This document shows positions 11,473-23,402 of a stretch of DNA of 64,000 bases, in pieces (positions within the stretch are counted from its first letter, which is position 1; each line of letters opens with the position of its first letter). The notes below the pieces were generated by a model. The model saw nothing but the letters and a program-made list of their open reading frames with translations, had not been told where the DNA came from and ran no database searches. The stretch is from assembly GCF_022605165.1 (NCBI RefSeq), contig NC_063072.1:744001-808000 (forward strand), in the 5' to 3' direction. This DNA is from Purpureocillium takamizusanense (lineage: Eukaryota; Ascomycota; Sordariomycetes; Hypocreales; Ophiocordycipitaceae). Position numbers and translations under genes: made by a program.

Positions 11473-12366
11473 ATCCCTGGTGTTTAGGGGGTGTAGATCT
11501 TGCTGAGATGGTTTGCCGTGTGAGGTGGAAAAGATTTAGACTTCAATCGACCGTGGCGGGTGTTAGGGGGGTCGGAAGCAGTGACAGACTGATCCCTCAA
11601 TGGACTGGCGAGGCCTCCTCGACTCTTCCTCGGCGAGAGGAAGAACCTCCTGGTTCCTCCTATGCGGCAGCTGGTGGGTGTCGGAGGACGACGGGGGCGG
11701 GGGCTGAGAGGGGGTCCCGTCTAGAGACAAGAGGGCGTGGAGGGAGAGCTTAGGCGCGTGCGGCGACGGCAGTAGCGGCGGGAGGAGGGATGGCGTTGAT
11801 GATGTGGGATGTCTTTCGGAGGCTGAAATCTTGGTCACTGACGAAGGTCACGGCCGGGGGAGCCGTGGCGAAGCGGGTTGCCTTTGAGAAGACCAAAGGC
11901 AGTCGAGATGGGTGAGGGAGAAGGAGAGAGACTGTTTTTTGCGCGGAGAGCGGCGGTCAGCAAGTGGCTCAAGAGCGAGTTTTGATGGACGGGCGGACGG
12001 GGAGAGGGCGAGAAGATGTCCAAGCGCCAGGAAGCAAGCCAAGTCATAACAAGTTTGCCACCAGAGGAGGATCAGCAGCAGCAGCGGCGCAAGCCGGAGC
12101 TATAGGGGCAGCGACGGAAGGATGACGAGGGAATCAGCGAGAAAGGCAAGAGGGCACGAGGGTGAGGAGGCATAGGGCGGCCTCTCCGCGATAGGCTTCC
12201 GGCGAGGCCGTCGCGGAGGGTTCAGCCTCTCGGCCAGAATGGAGGGAGGGGAAAAACAACGCACGGCGGCGCGCATCGACAGTCTGCGAGAGAAACACCG
12301 CACCGCCAAACAGCCGCAAGCAACGGGAGGCGGCAGCGGCAGCGCCAGGCTCGAGTCTAACTCACC
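11473..12366 (-). promoter_or_regulatory. Probable ODC 5' leader with a candidate 543-base intron
   Basis: On the ODC strand there is no ATG in the 572 bases before the start (11473-12044), while the other strand has about ten. This is the depletion expected of a scanned leader. A good donor (AAAG|gtgagt, GT at 12365-12364) and acceptor (tttcag, ending 11823) would define a 543-base leader intron. The first upstream ATG (12047) lies inside that candidate intron. No transcript evidence is available here. Confidence 0.45.
11835..12047 (-). other. Candidate upstream ORF (70 codons) of ODC
   Basis: The ORF begins MTWLASW and ends 362 bases before the ODC start. It has no recognisable domain and is proline/serine rich. 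It would exist only in transcripts that keep the candidate leader intron. Fungal ODC messages with long, uORF-bearing leaders are known (Neurospora spe-1, from memory), but no sequence similarity is claimed. Confidence 0.25.
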
Positions 12367-14870
12367 TTTGGGGTCTCAATTCCTCCAATAAAGCAGTCCC
12401 TGCAGGGCGAGGGGCGGAAAGGACGAGAGCTGACGCGGGCGAGTGCGGGCGTCTTTATAGATGTGCGGCGTTGCGGGTGTCGCGCGGGAGCGAGGCAGAC
12501 GGGAGGCGTGGGCGTCGGTGACGATGGAGGAGAAAAGGACTGAAAGAAGTGTGTGTGCGTGTGTGTGCTCGAGTTGGACTCGTTTTGCGGTGACGATGGC
12601 GGGGCGCTTGCGGGCCGGGCTTAGGTTTTTATTGCGCCACGCCAGTGGTCAGTTGGTTCCCACACCCATCCGAGTACGTACCTGCACCTTTTTTTCCCGC
12701 TCTCTGTCTCGCCCGCTCGCTCCACCAGAGTTTTTCGCGCCTCGAACCCAAAAACTGCCAGGTCACCACCACCAGGTCCGTTGTGCGTCCTGCAGCTGGC
12801 CAGCCAGTCCCATCGCCGCCGTCCCTGTTTCGTTTCCGTCATCCCTCCACATGCTCGTCACGGCTCTGCCACTCAGCCAGCGACGCCATTGGCGCAGCGC
12901 TGCTGTGCGGCCTACTGGCCCCTCCGCTTCAGTCTTGCTCACCTTGTTTCAGTTGCTGCTCGTCTTTGATGCTTGCTCTGCCCTGCCATCCCAGCGCCTC
13001 CCGTCCGTCCTACACCCGGCAGAGCTGCCCCCCGGCCCATCCAAACTCGGACCGCCTTCCTGATCGGCAGCCACGCGGGTTGCAGCGCGGCAGCGTCTCC
13101 GGCCGGAACCCCAAAGGCGCGAGCGCGCTCAGACGGCGCGATGTTGCCGTGGCGTTTCACTCACCCCGTGGATCTTCTTCCCCCAAGAGCAGCACGCAAT
13201 GCTAGCAGGAGCCGGAAAGCGATGCCGAAACATGCGGGCGGGTTTTGACGTGCCGGCGTGGCGGGTTCGCAACCGGGTCGGCGGGGCGGGCAGCCTGACG
13301 ACTGACGACGACAAGCACCGATTTGCCTGTGACTGACTTGCTCTTTGACATATTGTTGCCGCAGACCCCGAACGACTGACTGGCCAGGCTGGCGATCGAC
13401 CCTCGACGTCGCTGCTCATCTTGCGACGTCACGCAAAGGGGACGTGCAACCATCGCCGACAGACGCCGCCGCGCGTACATCCCATTTCCGGTCTCGAGCC
13501 TCGTTCGGCCACTGTCCGTCTGTCCGTTCGTTCGTTCGTCCGTCCGCCCGTCCGCCCGTCACCTGCCGTGCTCCGTACTCTCGTGCAGCACACTACCTTG
13601 GCTCGTCGTAGCCATCATGCTCGTAATGCGCGCGCGAGATACTTGCACCGCTGTATCGACCTACTTACTTGCCTTGCTTGCCCTTGGGCCCCTCTCGCCG
13701 CCCAACCGGGGTGCGTTTAATGCGCAATTAAGGGGGCGGAGCTGGGCGGCCGCCGTGATGAGCGAGGGCGGTGGGAGCAGCAACGCCAGAGAGCGTAGGG
13801 TAGAGAGGGAAGGAGTGGGAGGGGAAAAAACATCTCACCTTGTAGCTTTGCGTTCACGGGCAGCTGTCTCGCAACCTCGGCCAACTGGTGACGCTTTGTT
13901 CCTCTGAACGCTCCATTGCGCGTGCCGCTACGACCACCACAGTCGCCGCCCACCTCGCCCTTCTTTCTTGCTCCTCGTCGGCCCCCGGACGGATCAGGGC
14001 AATGGGTCGCAAGGTTGCCAACCGGAAGTTTGAGGCTACTGCGTTGGTAGTACAAGCCCTCGACGGGGGAGGAGGGGCGTGCAGCCCAAGATCGAGAGAA
14101 GAGCGGTGCCGTGTTCGGCCATGGTGGTTCTGCCTCGCCATTCTTTCAATCCGGCGCCCCCCCGGGGCGGTTCGATCTAAGCACTCTAACAGCAAGCCAG
14201 CAACTCATGGAACAGACGAATCCGCCCACGCTCGTGCCCCCGGCGGCTTCTCGCCGTTGCGTTGCATTGCATTAATTGCATTGCGTTTCTATATCCGTGT
14301 ATGCTACGTACGTACTACTTCGCAAGCAGTGGCATGCCTCGGATGTCGCGGTCGCGCATGCATGACGCCTGCGGCGTTGTGCGGCTCATCATCACCACCA
14401 CCACCACCACCATCATAATCATCATGAGGCTGTTTCGGCTCCGTCTCCGTCTTCGTCTCTCTGTAGCTCGCTCGCTGTGTCTCTCCATGCCCCGGAAACT
14501 ACTCCATCCAGGCGCCCATCGACCTGCCGGGCATCTCGGAACACGGCTCATAGCACTCCGTAGTACAAAGCATGTTCAATAATCCCATCTGCCGTGCGAG
14601 CGCGCTACCGTGCGACCGACGACGGAGTTTGACCATAACAACGCGGCTCAGCCTAGGAGCTGCGTCACGTCGATGTCGTGCCATGTTTCGTCTTTCTCAT
14701 CTCCCCCGTCTCCCGCTCGTCCCTCCCCTTCCGTTCCACGATTGCCGTGTGCCCCCATCTCAATCTCATCGTTGCCCATGGTGTTTCCGCAATCCCTAAA
14801 ACCAAACCACGCCGGTTTTCCCCCTCCCCTTCATCCCACGCAGCACAGTAGCCAGCCACCTCATTGTTTG

Positions 14871-14892
14871 CTGCTGCTGCTGCTGCTGCTGC
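14871..14892. repeat. (CTG)7 trinucleotide run
   Basis: Seven CTG units in non-coding DNA between ODC and CYM1. Confidence 0.95.
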
Positions 14893-15462
14893 TTGTCGTG
14901 TCTCCCGCCGGCCCGTCACACACCCTTTTGCCCCTTGCATGCCAGCAGCAAGCAACCCCCCAGAGCGGGCGGTTCGTTTCGTACTTTGTGCCTACTGCGA
15001 TGTGGTGGTGCTGGCGTAACCCATTTGCTACGTATGCTGTACCTAGGTATAAACTGCGCAGAGTACCAAGCAAGTACGGAGCACAGCAGCCGCGGCACCG
15101 TATGTATGTGTGTCTTTTTTCAACGCCATGGGCCTGAATTTCCCGCATCGTCACCGCCTCCTCCGGCCCGCTTTCCCTTTTCTCTCTCCTGCCCGCCGCT
15201 CGGCGCCGCCGTGCGTGCATGCGGCACGACAGTTCATCGTGGCTCCGTTGATCCGCCCTCCTCTGTCTACGGGACGCGCCCACAACACATCAACGGGGGG
15301 GGGGGCGATTGTCGGACAGGCAAGCGAGCGAGCGAGCAAGCGGTCGAGCAGGAGCAAGCAAGCAGCCAGTAAGTGTAGGAGGCGGCTAGCCGCCCACTGC
15401 AGGAGGAGATTCATCGTCCTTCTTCTTTCTCCTTCTTCGTGCGCTTTTTTTTTGGCCCTCAG

Positions 15463-15477
15463 CCCCCCCCCCCCCCA
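15463..15477. repeat. Poly-C homopolymer
   Basis: A run of about fourteen C residues; sequencing length error is possible. Confidence 0.85.
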
Positions 15478-15569
15478 ATCCCTCCCTGTTCTGTCAATGT
15501 CTGTCGGACCGCAGCGTTGCCAGCCTGTCCTCTTCTCCTCTCTCTCTCTCTCTTTGCTAGGTGCTGAGC

Positions 15570-15593
15570 GGGCGGGCGGGCGGGCGGGCGGGC
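15570..15593 (+). repeat. (GGGC)6 array, potential G-quadruplex
   Basis: Six consecutive GGGC units give more than the four G-triplets with one-base loops needed for a very stable G-quadruplex on the plus strand. It lies about 95 bases left of a long CA repeat. Confidence 0.85.
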
Positions 15594-15685
15594 TGCCTCC
15601 TTTCGACTTACACGCCCGCCGTCGTCCGTATAAGGACTACATGCGTTACGAAGTAGGTAAGAAGCCGCAGCGCGCACATGCAGAG

Positions 15686-15686
<1 letters not shown>

Positions 15687-15735
<49 letters not shown>
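15687..15735. repeat. (CA)24 microsatellite
   Basis: A nearly perfect alternating CA run of 49 bases, by far the longest simple dinucleotide repeat in the window. Confidence 0.97.
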
Positions 15736-15739
<4 letters not shown>

Positions 15740-16804
15740 GTATTCTCAACGGGTGGTGGGCTGTTACCACTACCAAGGTACTGCCGATGAATCGGTTTCC
15801 CCCCCTCACCCCCCGCGAGTCTAACACAGCCCTATTTCGCTTGCATATATCCCCGATCTTATATATGCGCCCTTTTTGGTTGGAGGAAAGGGGGAGGGGG
15901 GAGGTCCCCTTTTTCAGCCATTTTCACTCATACGAATTATATCTACGGTCCTTTTTCTTCTTCTAGCTATATACATGCCATTACCCCAGAGAATGCCATG
16001 CGCCGCCAAGTATATCACTCGTCGTCCCCCCGCAGCTTCGCATGTATTTCCCTCATCGTCGCCCCCGTCTTCGGTTCCATTCTTTTTATTGCCCTTGGTG
16101 CCTGCGCGCTTTCTCCATGTAGTGTCCAGCCGTGCTTTCCTCTTTCCGTGCCAGGCACTGTAGCACTCACTGTGCCACGGCTGGATGAGAACCTAATTCC
16201 CTTCGTGGGCAGGTGCACCTATCCAAATCCCATCGTCGGCCGTTTCCCGCGCCGCCGCCCTCTCCCCAGAAATCGACGACGACCGACCGACCATCCATCA
16301 TCCATCCATTGCCCCCCCTCTTCCCCGTGCGAATCCCGCCCCGGTGCCGCGACACATGCCATGCCATGCCATGCCATGCGCCAGCGAAACCCGCAACAAC
16401 AGCAAGCAAGCTAGCCTCACTGCAACTCTTCCCCATTTTCGCTCCTACCTTGTTCACCTCTTCCGGCAAACGTCAGCTCGGTATTACGATTATTGTACGC
16501 TCACCTTCTTTGAACTATAATCCCCCCCCCCCTCTCCTGTCTCTCTTCCTCCGTGCGCACCATCCCATCGGTCCGTGCAACGGGGACATCGCGAAACCCC
16601 CCAGCCGGGACGACGGATGCCACCTGCCGTCTACCCGTCCCACGCCATCGCCACCGACGCCGACGCGGCGACACACAGACATGCGCACACAGACACGCGC
16701 ACACCGCATCCCCTCGCCGAAACACCCAACGTTAGTACGTAGTAGCCAACGTAGCTTCCCGCCCCATCTTCGGAAAAAACGGCATTCATACTTTTCCGCC
16801 AGCC

Positions 16805-16825
16805 CTCTCTCTCTCTCTCTCTCTT
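16805..16825. repeat. (CT)n microsatellite
   Basis: About ten CT units in non-coding DNA. Confidence 0.9.
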
Positions 16826-17754
16826 TACAACTAACTTGTCAAGTCAACTGACTCAAGGCTCTCTTTTTTTATTACTTATCCAAGGTGTACCTATCGATAC
16901 ACGATACATTGTGCATGTGCCTGTGTTACCTATACCGACCTTGCGTAGCACCCTACCTGTACCTACTACCTAATAGTACTCGTCGGTATTGAGCTCAGGC
17001 ATGTATGTATCTACGCATGTACTCTGCTCTTTAGTCCGGCAATCCAAGGCTCAAGGACTCCGGCTCTGATAGAACGAGCTCAACGTCCGCCACCCCGCGG
17101 CCGAGAAAAGTCACCATTGCACGCGCGCGCACTCGCTCGCAGACACACGCCCACGCCCGCCCGCCACCACCCTCCGATCCCACCGCCCCTTTTGCGCTTG
17201 GTGCATTTTGTTACGCTCCGCAGCGGGCATCGGGAGCGAGAGGGAAAGGAAGGGGAGGGAGGGGGAGCAAAAGGGGGTCTAGCAGAGGAGGGCAACGGAA
17301 TGGGACGAGAACGCGCCCGGGGGGAGACTTCTGTCGGTGCTTGCTCTTGCGTTGCTCTGTGATCTCCCTGCCATGGCTGTGAGGAGCTAAAAAGGTCCTC
17401 GGCAGAAAGATGTATCGTATCTGAACGCGTACTTGCAGTTACCAACACCAATCGTCATCGTCAAACATGTGCCGCGCGCCAATTACCCATTACCCCAGCC
17501 GCACCCGGCTCACGTCCGAGGCCTCCCATCCCCACGACAAACTTGTATGCGTCTTTTTTTGGTCCTAGAGATGGGTCGTCTATACTGTCCTGTATGCTCG
17601 CTGTTTCCCCAATGTAAAGTACTGTACATATGTGTACCCCCGCCGTGTCGTACAGATGCGCAACATACCTGCTGCCGGCCGTCAATCGCCGCTGAGTCCG
17701 CCGGGGGTCGGGCGCGGTTGTGCTTGTTGCGTTGCTCGTCGTGAGCTCTCTTTG

Positions 17755-20700
17755 TTACTCGGCCGCGGCGCCCGGGACGTTCATCTCCTCCAACCGCCAC
17801 GAGCCGTCCACCCAAGCCTGCTTCTCGCCCAGGAAAGCCACGCGGTCTTCCCCCTTTTCGACCGTCTCCACGAGGTACTTTTGCGCTGCCTCTCGCACTT
17901 GCTCCTTTGTCACGTCTAGGAGCTGCTCGCGCTTCTTCTGCTTCATCTCCTCCGTGATGCCCGAGAGAAACCTGGCCATGCCCTCCTGGTTCACCGCCTT
18001 GGGCGCGTCCACACTCTGGAAGACGGAGATCTTGGCCTCTTCGAGGTCTCGGTCCGTCCACTCCTTGTCGACCGCCCAACGACCCGCGTTTCGCATGATC
18101 CCCAGGGTGTTCTGCGGATTGGGGTCGCGGTACGAGTAGAACCCAAATAAACCGTCCAGCGGCTTGCACAGCGCCCCGCCCCCATATGCACCACCCTTTT
18201 CGCGAATCTCGTGGTGCAGGTGCTTGTGCGTCAGGAGATGTGAGAGGATCTGGAGGGGCGCCCCTTGCGGGGAAGTGTACGACACGGTCGGCACCGAAAG
18301 ACCCCCATAGTAAACCTGGTAAGGCAAGGGGAAGAAGGTCTTGCTGTCCTTAGGCATCTGTCGTGGAGCCACGTTCTCGAGTCCGCCCAGGCCGCTCGGC
18401 AGGTTGGCCATGAACTTCTGGAGCGACGAGGAGTTATCTTGCACACTCTCTGAACCGCAAGTAACAGCCGTGCGCATCTTGTCGCTCGCCAAAGCAAACG
18501 ATTGAATCCGCTTGAGTTTGCCAATGACATCCTCCAGCGCGTCCGTCTCAGGACGGCCGGCCAGCCTCGTCACCAGCTTGACCTGCGACAGGCCAGCAAC
18601 TTGTTGTCGCAGCCACGCGCTGCGCGTCAAGCTCGACTCCGAGTACCCCACGGCGAATCGATGGCCGGATGAAGCAATATCATTGACCACGCCGTCGGAC
18701 GAGGCCTGCAGCAGCTGTCGAATCCGTAAAGCGGCCTCGGGGCTGTCAAAGTTGGTTTCAAGGACTAGCTTGCGCAGGATGTCGTACATGACCGGCACGT
18801 TTCTATCCAGAGCCATGCCCGTGAAGATGATGCCTTCGCTGGACTGGTGGAAGTCGGTGGGAGACGGGGTCGAGTGGTAGCCAACGGAAACACCGCCCGT
18901 CTTGAGCTTGATGAGGTCCTCCAACTGCTCCATTGTCATGTCCTTGGTGCCGAGGCGCATAATGCTGTCGGTGAACAAGGGAATGAGCTCCCGGAGGTCG
19001 TCAGGCAGGTTCTCCAGCGTGTTAATCGCGCGGAAGTAGGTAAGGCCATTGGTGGGCGCCTCGTGCCATTGTATGGGAGTTCCGGCGAGCACTTGATCCC
19101 GGACGACCACCGGATCAACCGAGCGAGGGATGTCCTTGACATGAACTGTTGGAAGACAGCTGAGGTCCTCGGTGTTGGTTTTGTTCTGTTCCACCAAGAG
19201 CTCCTGCTCCTGCTGCTCAAACTGCTTTCGGGCATGCTCCTCACCGCCAGCCCGTGCAACGGCTTCGCTAATCTTGTCTGACAGGCGCGTTTGCTCCTCC
19301 TTGGCCAGCTCTTCCGCAAATGTGGGCGACGGCGCCATGGTGAAGGTCAGCGCATTGTCGTTGAGCAGGTACTTGTCGATGAGGCCCTCAAGATAGCCTC
19401 CTTGGGCGAGACGCGCCTGGAAGCCGTTGATCGTGTCGCTCCAAGCAAGGGAGTCAAATGGATCGGTGCCGTTGAACCATCTTGGCTTGAGTCTGTTGAG
19501 CATGGAGAAACCAAAGTTGGCCGTCTTGTGCTTGAGAGACAACTCGAGCTGATGCAGGGCGCCGTCAATCTTGGTCTGCTCGAATCCAGCGTCCCGTGCT
19601 TGACGAAGAATCTCTTGTACCTTGCCCTTGAGCTTGGGCACATCTGCTTCTTGAACGCCAGTCAGGCCAATGGAAAAGATGCCCCGCTTCGCCGAAGAGT
19701 CATAGCCCGCGTTGGGACTGAAGTCGAACCCCATGCCTGCTTCAATCAAACCACGGTACAGCGGCGAGCCATACCCATCCATCAAGAGGGTTGACAGAAG
19801 CGCAATGGAGAAGGACTCTAGCACATCCGTGGTGTCGCCCGTGATCCAAGACACGGATGTTTTATACTGCCGATCAGCGTCAACGAGAGGGTCTTGGGGT
19901 CCATAGAGTGTGACATCCTTTGGACCCTTCAACTCAATCGGCTCGTGGATCTGACCATCTGCCTTGATTCTGTCAAAGGTTTGTAGCCTGGCATCAACCT
20001 CTTGCAGGTGGTCTGCCAGCGGCATGTCTCCATAGGTGAAGAGTTTGGCGTTGCTCGGGTGATAGTGCTGGGCATGGAAATTCTTGAGCTGCTCGTATGT
20101 AAGATCGGTGATCTTCTGGGGATCGCCGCCCGAGTTGTTAATGTCGGGGAAGATGTGGTCCTGGAAACGGATGTAGTAGAGGTAGCCCGCGTCAGACATT
20201 TGACCCTTCATTTCGTTGTAGACAACGCCCTTGAAGACGAGCTTCTTGCTCTCTTCCGTTTGGCCGTTGGGGTTCTCTGGGCCAATTCTCCATCCCTCTT
20301 GGGTGAAGTCGGACTGCTTGAGCAGCGGATGCAAGGTCGAGTCGAGATAGACGGACATGAGGTTCTTGAAGTCTTGGGCGTTGGCCGTCGCAAACGGATA
20401 AAAGGTATGATCCGAGGCTGTGAAGGCGTTCATGAAGTTGGACAAGGTGCGCGGAAGCATCTTGAAAAACGGATCACGAATCGGATACTTGTCGCTGCCG
20501 CACAGCGTCGTGTGCTCGAGGATGTGCGGTACGCCGGTGGCGTCGGGCGGGTTCGTCTTGAAGCCGATGGAGAAGACATTGTTGCTGTCGTCGCGCGCGA
20601 TGTGCAGGTAGTCGGCGCCCGTCTTGTCGTGTTGCAGGTGCAGGGCGGTCAGCTCGAGCTCGGGCACGTGCTTGGAGCGGACGAGCGTGAAGCCGTGTAG

Positions 20701-20775
20701 CTTGTCGCCAGGCTTCGGATATTGCGATAGCTCGGTGACGGCCTTGCGCGCCGCGTTGGCGGCGTTGCGAAGCAT
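17755..20775 (-). CDS. CYM1: Mitochondrial presequence protease (CYM1/PreP, peptidase M16C)
   Basis: This is a zinc metalloprotease that degrades cleaved targeting peptides in the mitochondrial matrix or intermembrane space. It is a single exon of 1007 codons (1006 aa), close to yeast Cym1 (about 990). The open frame continues 95 codons upstream of the chosen ATG at 20775, but the part upstream does not look conserved. [13 protein letters not shown] is a good amphipathic, arginine-containing mitochondrial presequence, so the internal Met is preferred. The inverted zinc motif HxxEH is HILEH (His84, Glu87, His88), with the distal glutamate in VVYNEMKGQ (Glu188). The LCGSDKYP(I)RDPFFKML block and the C-terminal KGGAYGGGA region are typical of PreP. 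The lack of introns contrasts with neighbouring genes. It is divergent from taxilin. Confidence 0.96.
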   Translation of the reverse strand: MLRNAANAARKAVTELSQYPKPGDKLHGFTLVRSKHVPELELTALHLQHDKTGADYLHIARDDSNNVFSIGFKTNPPDATGVPHILEHTTLCGSDKYPIRDPFFKMLPRTLSNFMNAFTASDHTFYPFATANAQDFKNLMSVYLDSTLHPLLKQSDFTQEGWRIGPENPNGQTEESKKLVFKGVVYNEMKGQMSDAGYLYYIRFQDHIFPDINNSGGDPQKITDLTYEQLKNFHAQHYHPSNAKLFTYGDMPLADHLQEVDARLQTFDRIKADGQIHEPIELKGPKDVTLYGPQDPLVDADRQYKTSVSWITGDTTDVLESFSIALLSTLLMDGYGSPLYRGLIEAGMGFDFSPNAGYDSSAKRGIFSIGLTGVQEADVPKLKGKVQEILRQARDAGFEQTKIDGALHQLELSLKHKTANFGFSMLNRLKPRWFNGTDPFDSLAWSDTINGFQARLAQGGYLEGLIDKYLLNDNALTFTMAPSPTFAEELAKEEQTRLSDKISEAVARAGGEEHARKQFEQQEQELLVEQNKTNTEDLSCLPTVHVKDIPRSVDPVVVRDQVLAGTPIQWHEAPTNGLTYFRAINTLENLPDDLRELIPLFTDSIMRLGTKDMTMEQLEDLIKLKTGGVSVGYHSTPSPTDFHQSSEGIIFTGMALDRNVPVMYDILRKLVLETNFDSPEAALRIRQLLQASSDGVVNDIASSGHRFAVGYSESSLTRSAWLRQQVAGLSQVKLVTRLAGRPETDALEDVIGKLKRIQSFALASDKMRTAVTCGSESVQDNSSSLQKFMANLPSGLGGLENVAPRQMPKDSKTFFPLPYQVYYGGLSVPTVSYTSPQGAPLQILSHLLTHKHLHHEIREKGGAYGGGALCKPLDGLFGFYSYRDPNPQNTLGIMRNAGRWAVDKEWTDRDLEEAKISVFQSVDAPKAVNQEGMARFLSGITEEMKQKKREQLLDVTKEQVREAAQKYLVETVEKGEDRVAFLGEKQAWVDGSWRLEEMNVPGAAAE

Positions 20776-21718
20776 CGTGGCTGGCGACAGCTCGGGTCGC
20801 AAAGGATTAGCAGATGAAAGAACGAGGCTAGTAGTACAACATGGGTGATACAGAGCGAACGCGCGTTTGCCTAGATAGATGTAAAGGACAGACGGCGGCG
20901 GCCACAGATGGATTCGAAAGTTCTCCGGTCCGGCGACTTCACGATGCGGCGCTAGAAAAGAAAGAGAGAGCGGCCGAGTCTCAGCCGGGCTTGGATTGGG
21001 AGCCCCGATTATTAAGGCTGCAGCGCTACCAGTGGCCGAGCCTGCCATTCGAACCTCCACTGGGCAATTCTCGCGACGCCCAGCTGGCTGGGACTCGTAG
21101 TGGAGTGGATACCCTGACGGCCCCCCGGCCTTCCGGCTCCCAAGCTGCTAGCGGTGGACTCGTAGTCAGGCGGCCGCTGGCCCACCTGCTACGTAAAGCA
21201 CTAACGCACAGCCCTGCTTGCCTCATCTTCGCCGCTGAAAACCACATCCTTCCAACGACGGCATCATCGACACATCGATAGCAGACCATCGGCGCCTCCT
21301 GCACGCCGCGGCTGCAGACATCAACTATCCTACATTGCATATATGTTCGATCGTGCCCTTCGACTGCGCTCGACGATCGATTGCTGCCCTGTACGACCCC
21401 TCATTCTCCGCCTCCTGCGTTCGACCCGCGCGCGGTCCACGTCGGCTGGCCTTCGCAACTGGGTTCTAACGCTGTGAATCTTTAGGACTCGACTCGCCCG
21501 TGCCCGAAGCGCTCGGCCCCCGATCGCCGCCTCTCCCTTCACACCGGCACAGGCCAGGACGCCACCCGCGAGTTGCAGCGCTGGCGACAACCAGGAGCGC
21601 TCTGCTCCCAGCGAACATCGCCGAACACGTGCTGCCAAACCGCCTTCCATGTGGCGACACCATCTCTCAATGACCTTCACCCTATGACGAGTCGAACAAG
21701 TCGATACACTCATGAGCG
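20776..21718. promoter_or_regulatory. Divergent promoter region CYM1/taxilin
   Basis: These 943 bases lie between two head-to-head genes. The left end has the upstream continuation of the CYM1 frame. On the taxilin side several upstream ATGs occur; the last, at 21712, overlaps the taxilin ATG (21719) in another frame and opens a 64-codon frame. Taxilin translation would need leaky scanning past it or a transcription start downstream of it. I recognise no defined element. Confidence 0.5.
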
Positions 21719-23354
21719 ATGCCTTCCAGCCATTCGGACTCGGCATTGACCAACGGTCACGACCATGCCCATCCCCCGCCACCTACGACCGGCAAAAAGG
21801 GCAAGGGCAAGAAAGCCATGGACTCCAACGAAGCCTCGCGGCTGCTGCAGGCCCGAATCTCGCAGCTGGAACAGGACGCCGCAGGAGAAAAGGACCAGGA
21901 GCTTGAAATTGGTACGTGGCGAGGACGTGGTCGGAAGCGTCCCGGCGACAGCTGCTAACACCCGTGCGATCAGAGCGAGAAGTCAAGCGAGCCAACCGCG
22001 ATCTCATGCAGCAAGTCGCCAAGATGGACGACATGCAAAAAATTGACCACCTGACGAAGCGTTCGAGCGAGCTGCTGGCCGACATGCGGCGCTTGGACAA
22101 GGAGAATCAGAAGAATAAGAAGCGTGGTGACCTCTTGCAAAAGGAACGTGATGCCAACCGCACGGAGCTTAGCAAGACTGTGGGCCTTAAGGAGAAGCTC
22201 GAGAAGTTGTGTCGTGAACTGCAGCGAGACAATAATAAGATGAAGGTCGGTGGCGGCGGGCTTTGCGACGGGGGCCATTGGTTGACATGCGCTGACGCAT
22301 TGGGTCCAGAACGAGAACAAGGACCTTCAGACCACGCAAAAGCGCAACAACGCGAGCTGGGACGATAAGTTTGCCTCTCTTCTAGCGAAGCTAGAAGGCT
22401 ACCAAGAGGAGAAGGACACGCCTCGAAAGCAGGTGGTTGATATGGAAGTGGAGGAGCTGTAAGCAGGACCTTTCCTTGTCAATGGCGGTGCGCCGTATAC
22501 TAGGTGCACACGGGTGCTAACCAGTTGCCGACAGATTCCGAGTCCGCTTCAAATCGTTCATCGAGCAGTACGAGCTGCGTGAGCTGCACTTTCACTCGCT
22601 TATGCGCAGCAAAGAACTTGAAGTGCAGTATCATCTTGCGCGTTACGAGCGCGAGAAGAAGAACGCAGAGGCCGAGGCCAGCAAGGCTCGCCAGCTCCAA
22701 GGACAAGTGCAGGCCTTCACCAAGACAGAGACGGAGCTGCGCAATCAGCTGAATGTTTACGTGGACAAGTTCAAGCAGGTGGGTAGCCCCGCGCCGCCAC
22801 ACTCCCCCAGACCTTGATGGTCTGACACAATAATACAGGTCGAGGATACTCTGAACAACAGCAACGACCTGTTTCTGTCCTTTCGAAAGGAGATGGAGGA
22901 CATGTCCAAGAAAGGTAAACGACTGGAGAAGGAAAACGAGGCGCTGAAGCGACAAAAGGAGGCTACGGCAGCCAACATTATTCGCATGGCCGAGGAGCGC
23001 CAGGACTGGAAGAAGAAGGTGGACGCCGCGGAGAAGAAGACGGAGAAGCTTATGAGCATCATCCAACAGATGCAGCAACAGGGCCGCAAAGTCCCCGCGG
23101 GTATGACGAGCGCGGTGGAGAGTTGCTACCCGAACGGTCAGGGGGGCGGCGGCGGCGACGGCGAGGAGAGCGACTACTCTGACGAGGGCGACGAGGAAGG
23201 GCTTAGCGAGTTCGACGACGACGACACAGAAGAGGAGACGCAGCCAGCGGAGCAACCAGCGCGACCCATCACGTACGGACCTGAACGGCCGCCGCAGGTA
23301 CAAGCACCGGGACCGGCGCAGACGCAGGCGCAGGCGGCCGTCAACGGGCACTAG
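21719..23354 (+). CDS. Taxilin-family coiled-coil protein
   Basis: Taxilins are long coiled-coil proteins; animal members bind syntaxins and the nascent polypeptide-associated complex and act in vesicle traffic. The fungal role is less clear. Exons are 21719-21911, 21974-22245, 22310-22458, 22535-22778 and 22839-23354, giving 458 codons (457 aa). A hydrophilic N-terminus with a Lys-rich patch (GKKGKGKKA) leads into heptad-rich coiled coil from about residue 40 to 360, including the family core (LCRELQRDNNK and FRVRFKSFIEQYELRELHF). An acidic low-complexity segment (about 395-420) and a Pro/Gln-rich end follow. Each junction restores continuous coiled coil. The TAG stop is followed in the same frame by a further open stretch (see next entry). 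Confidence 0.93.
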
Positions 23355-23402
23355 AGGGCGGTCGTTTCGGTCAGGCCCCGGGCGCCGGACGCTGCACCGA
23401 CC

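Larger units (their letters stand above)
12367..17754. other. Gene-free low-complexity intergenic region
   Basis: This region of 5.4 kb holds the ODC promoter at its left end and the CYM1 3' flank at its right end. The many open frames are Pro/Ser/Arg-rich translations of C/T-rich DNA and none resembles a protein. It contains a CTG run (14871-14892), CAC/CAT repeats (about 14395-14413), poly-C (about 15463-15477), a GGGC array, a long CA repeat and several CT runs. I see no RNA gene. Confidence 0.7.

Noticed and set aside
11563..11838. 91-codon frame in the ODC leader
   Set aside because: It begins at GTG, not ATG, and has no recognisable features.
20776..21060. 95-residue N-terminal extension of CYM1 from an upstream in-frame Met
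   Set aside because: The extension does not look like a presequence, whereas [13 protein letters not shown] at 20775 does; it is likely untranslated leader.
21685..21700. B-box-like GTTCGACTC on the minus strand
   Set aside because: The flanks do not form a T-stem and no A-box lies at the right distance.
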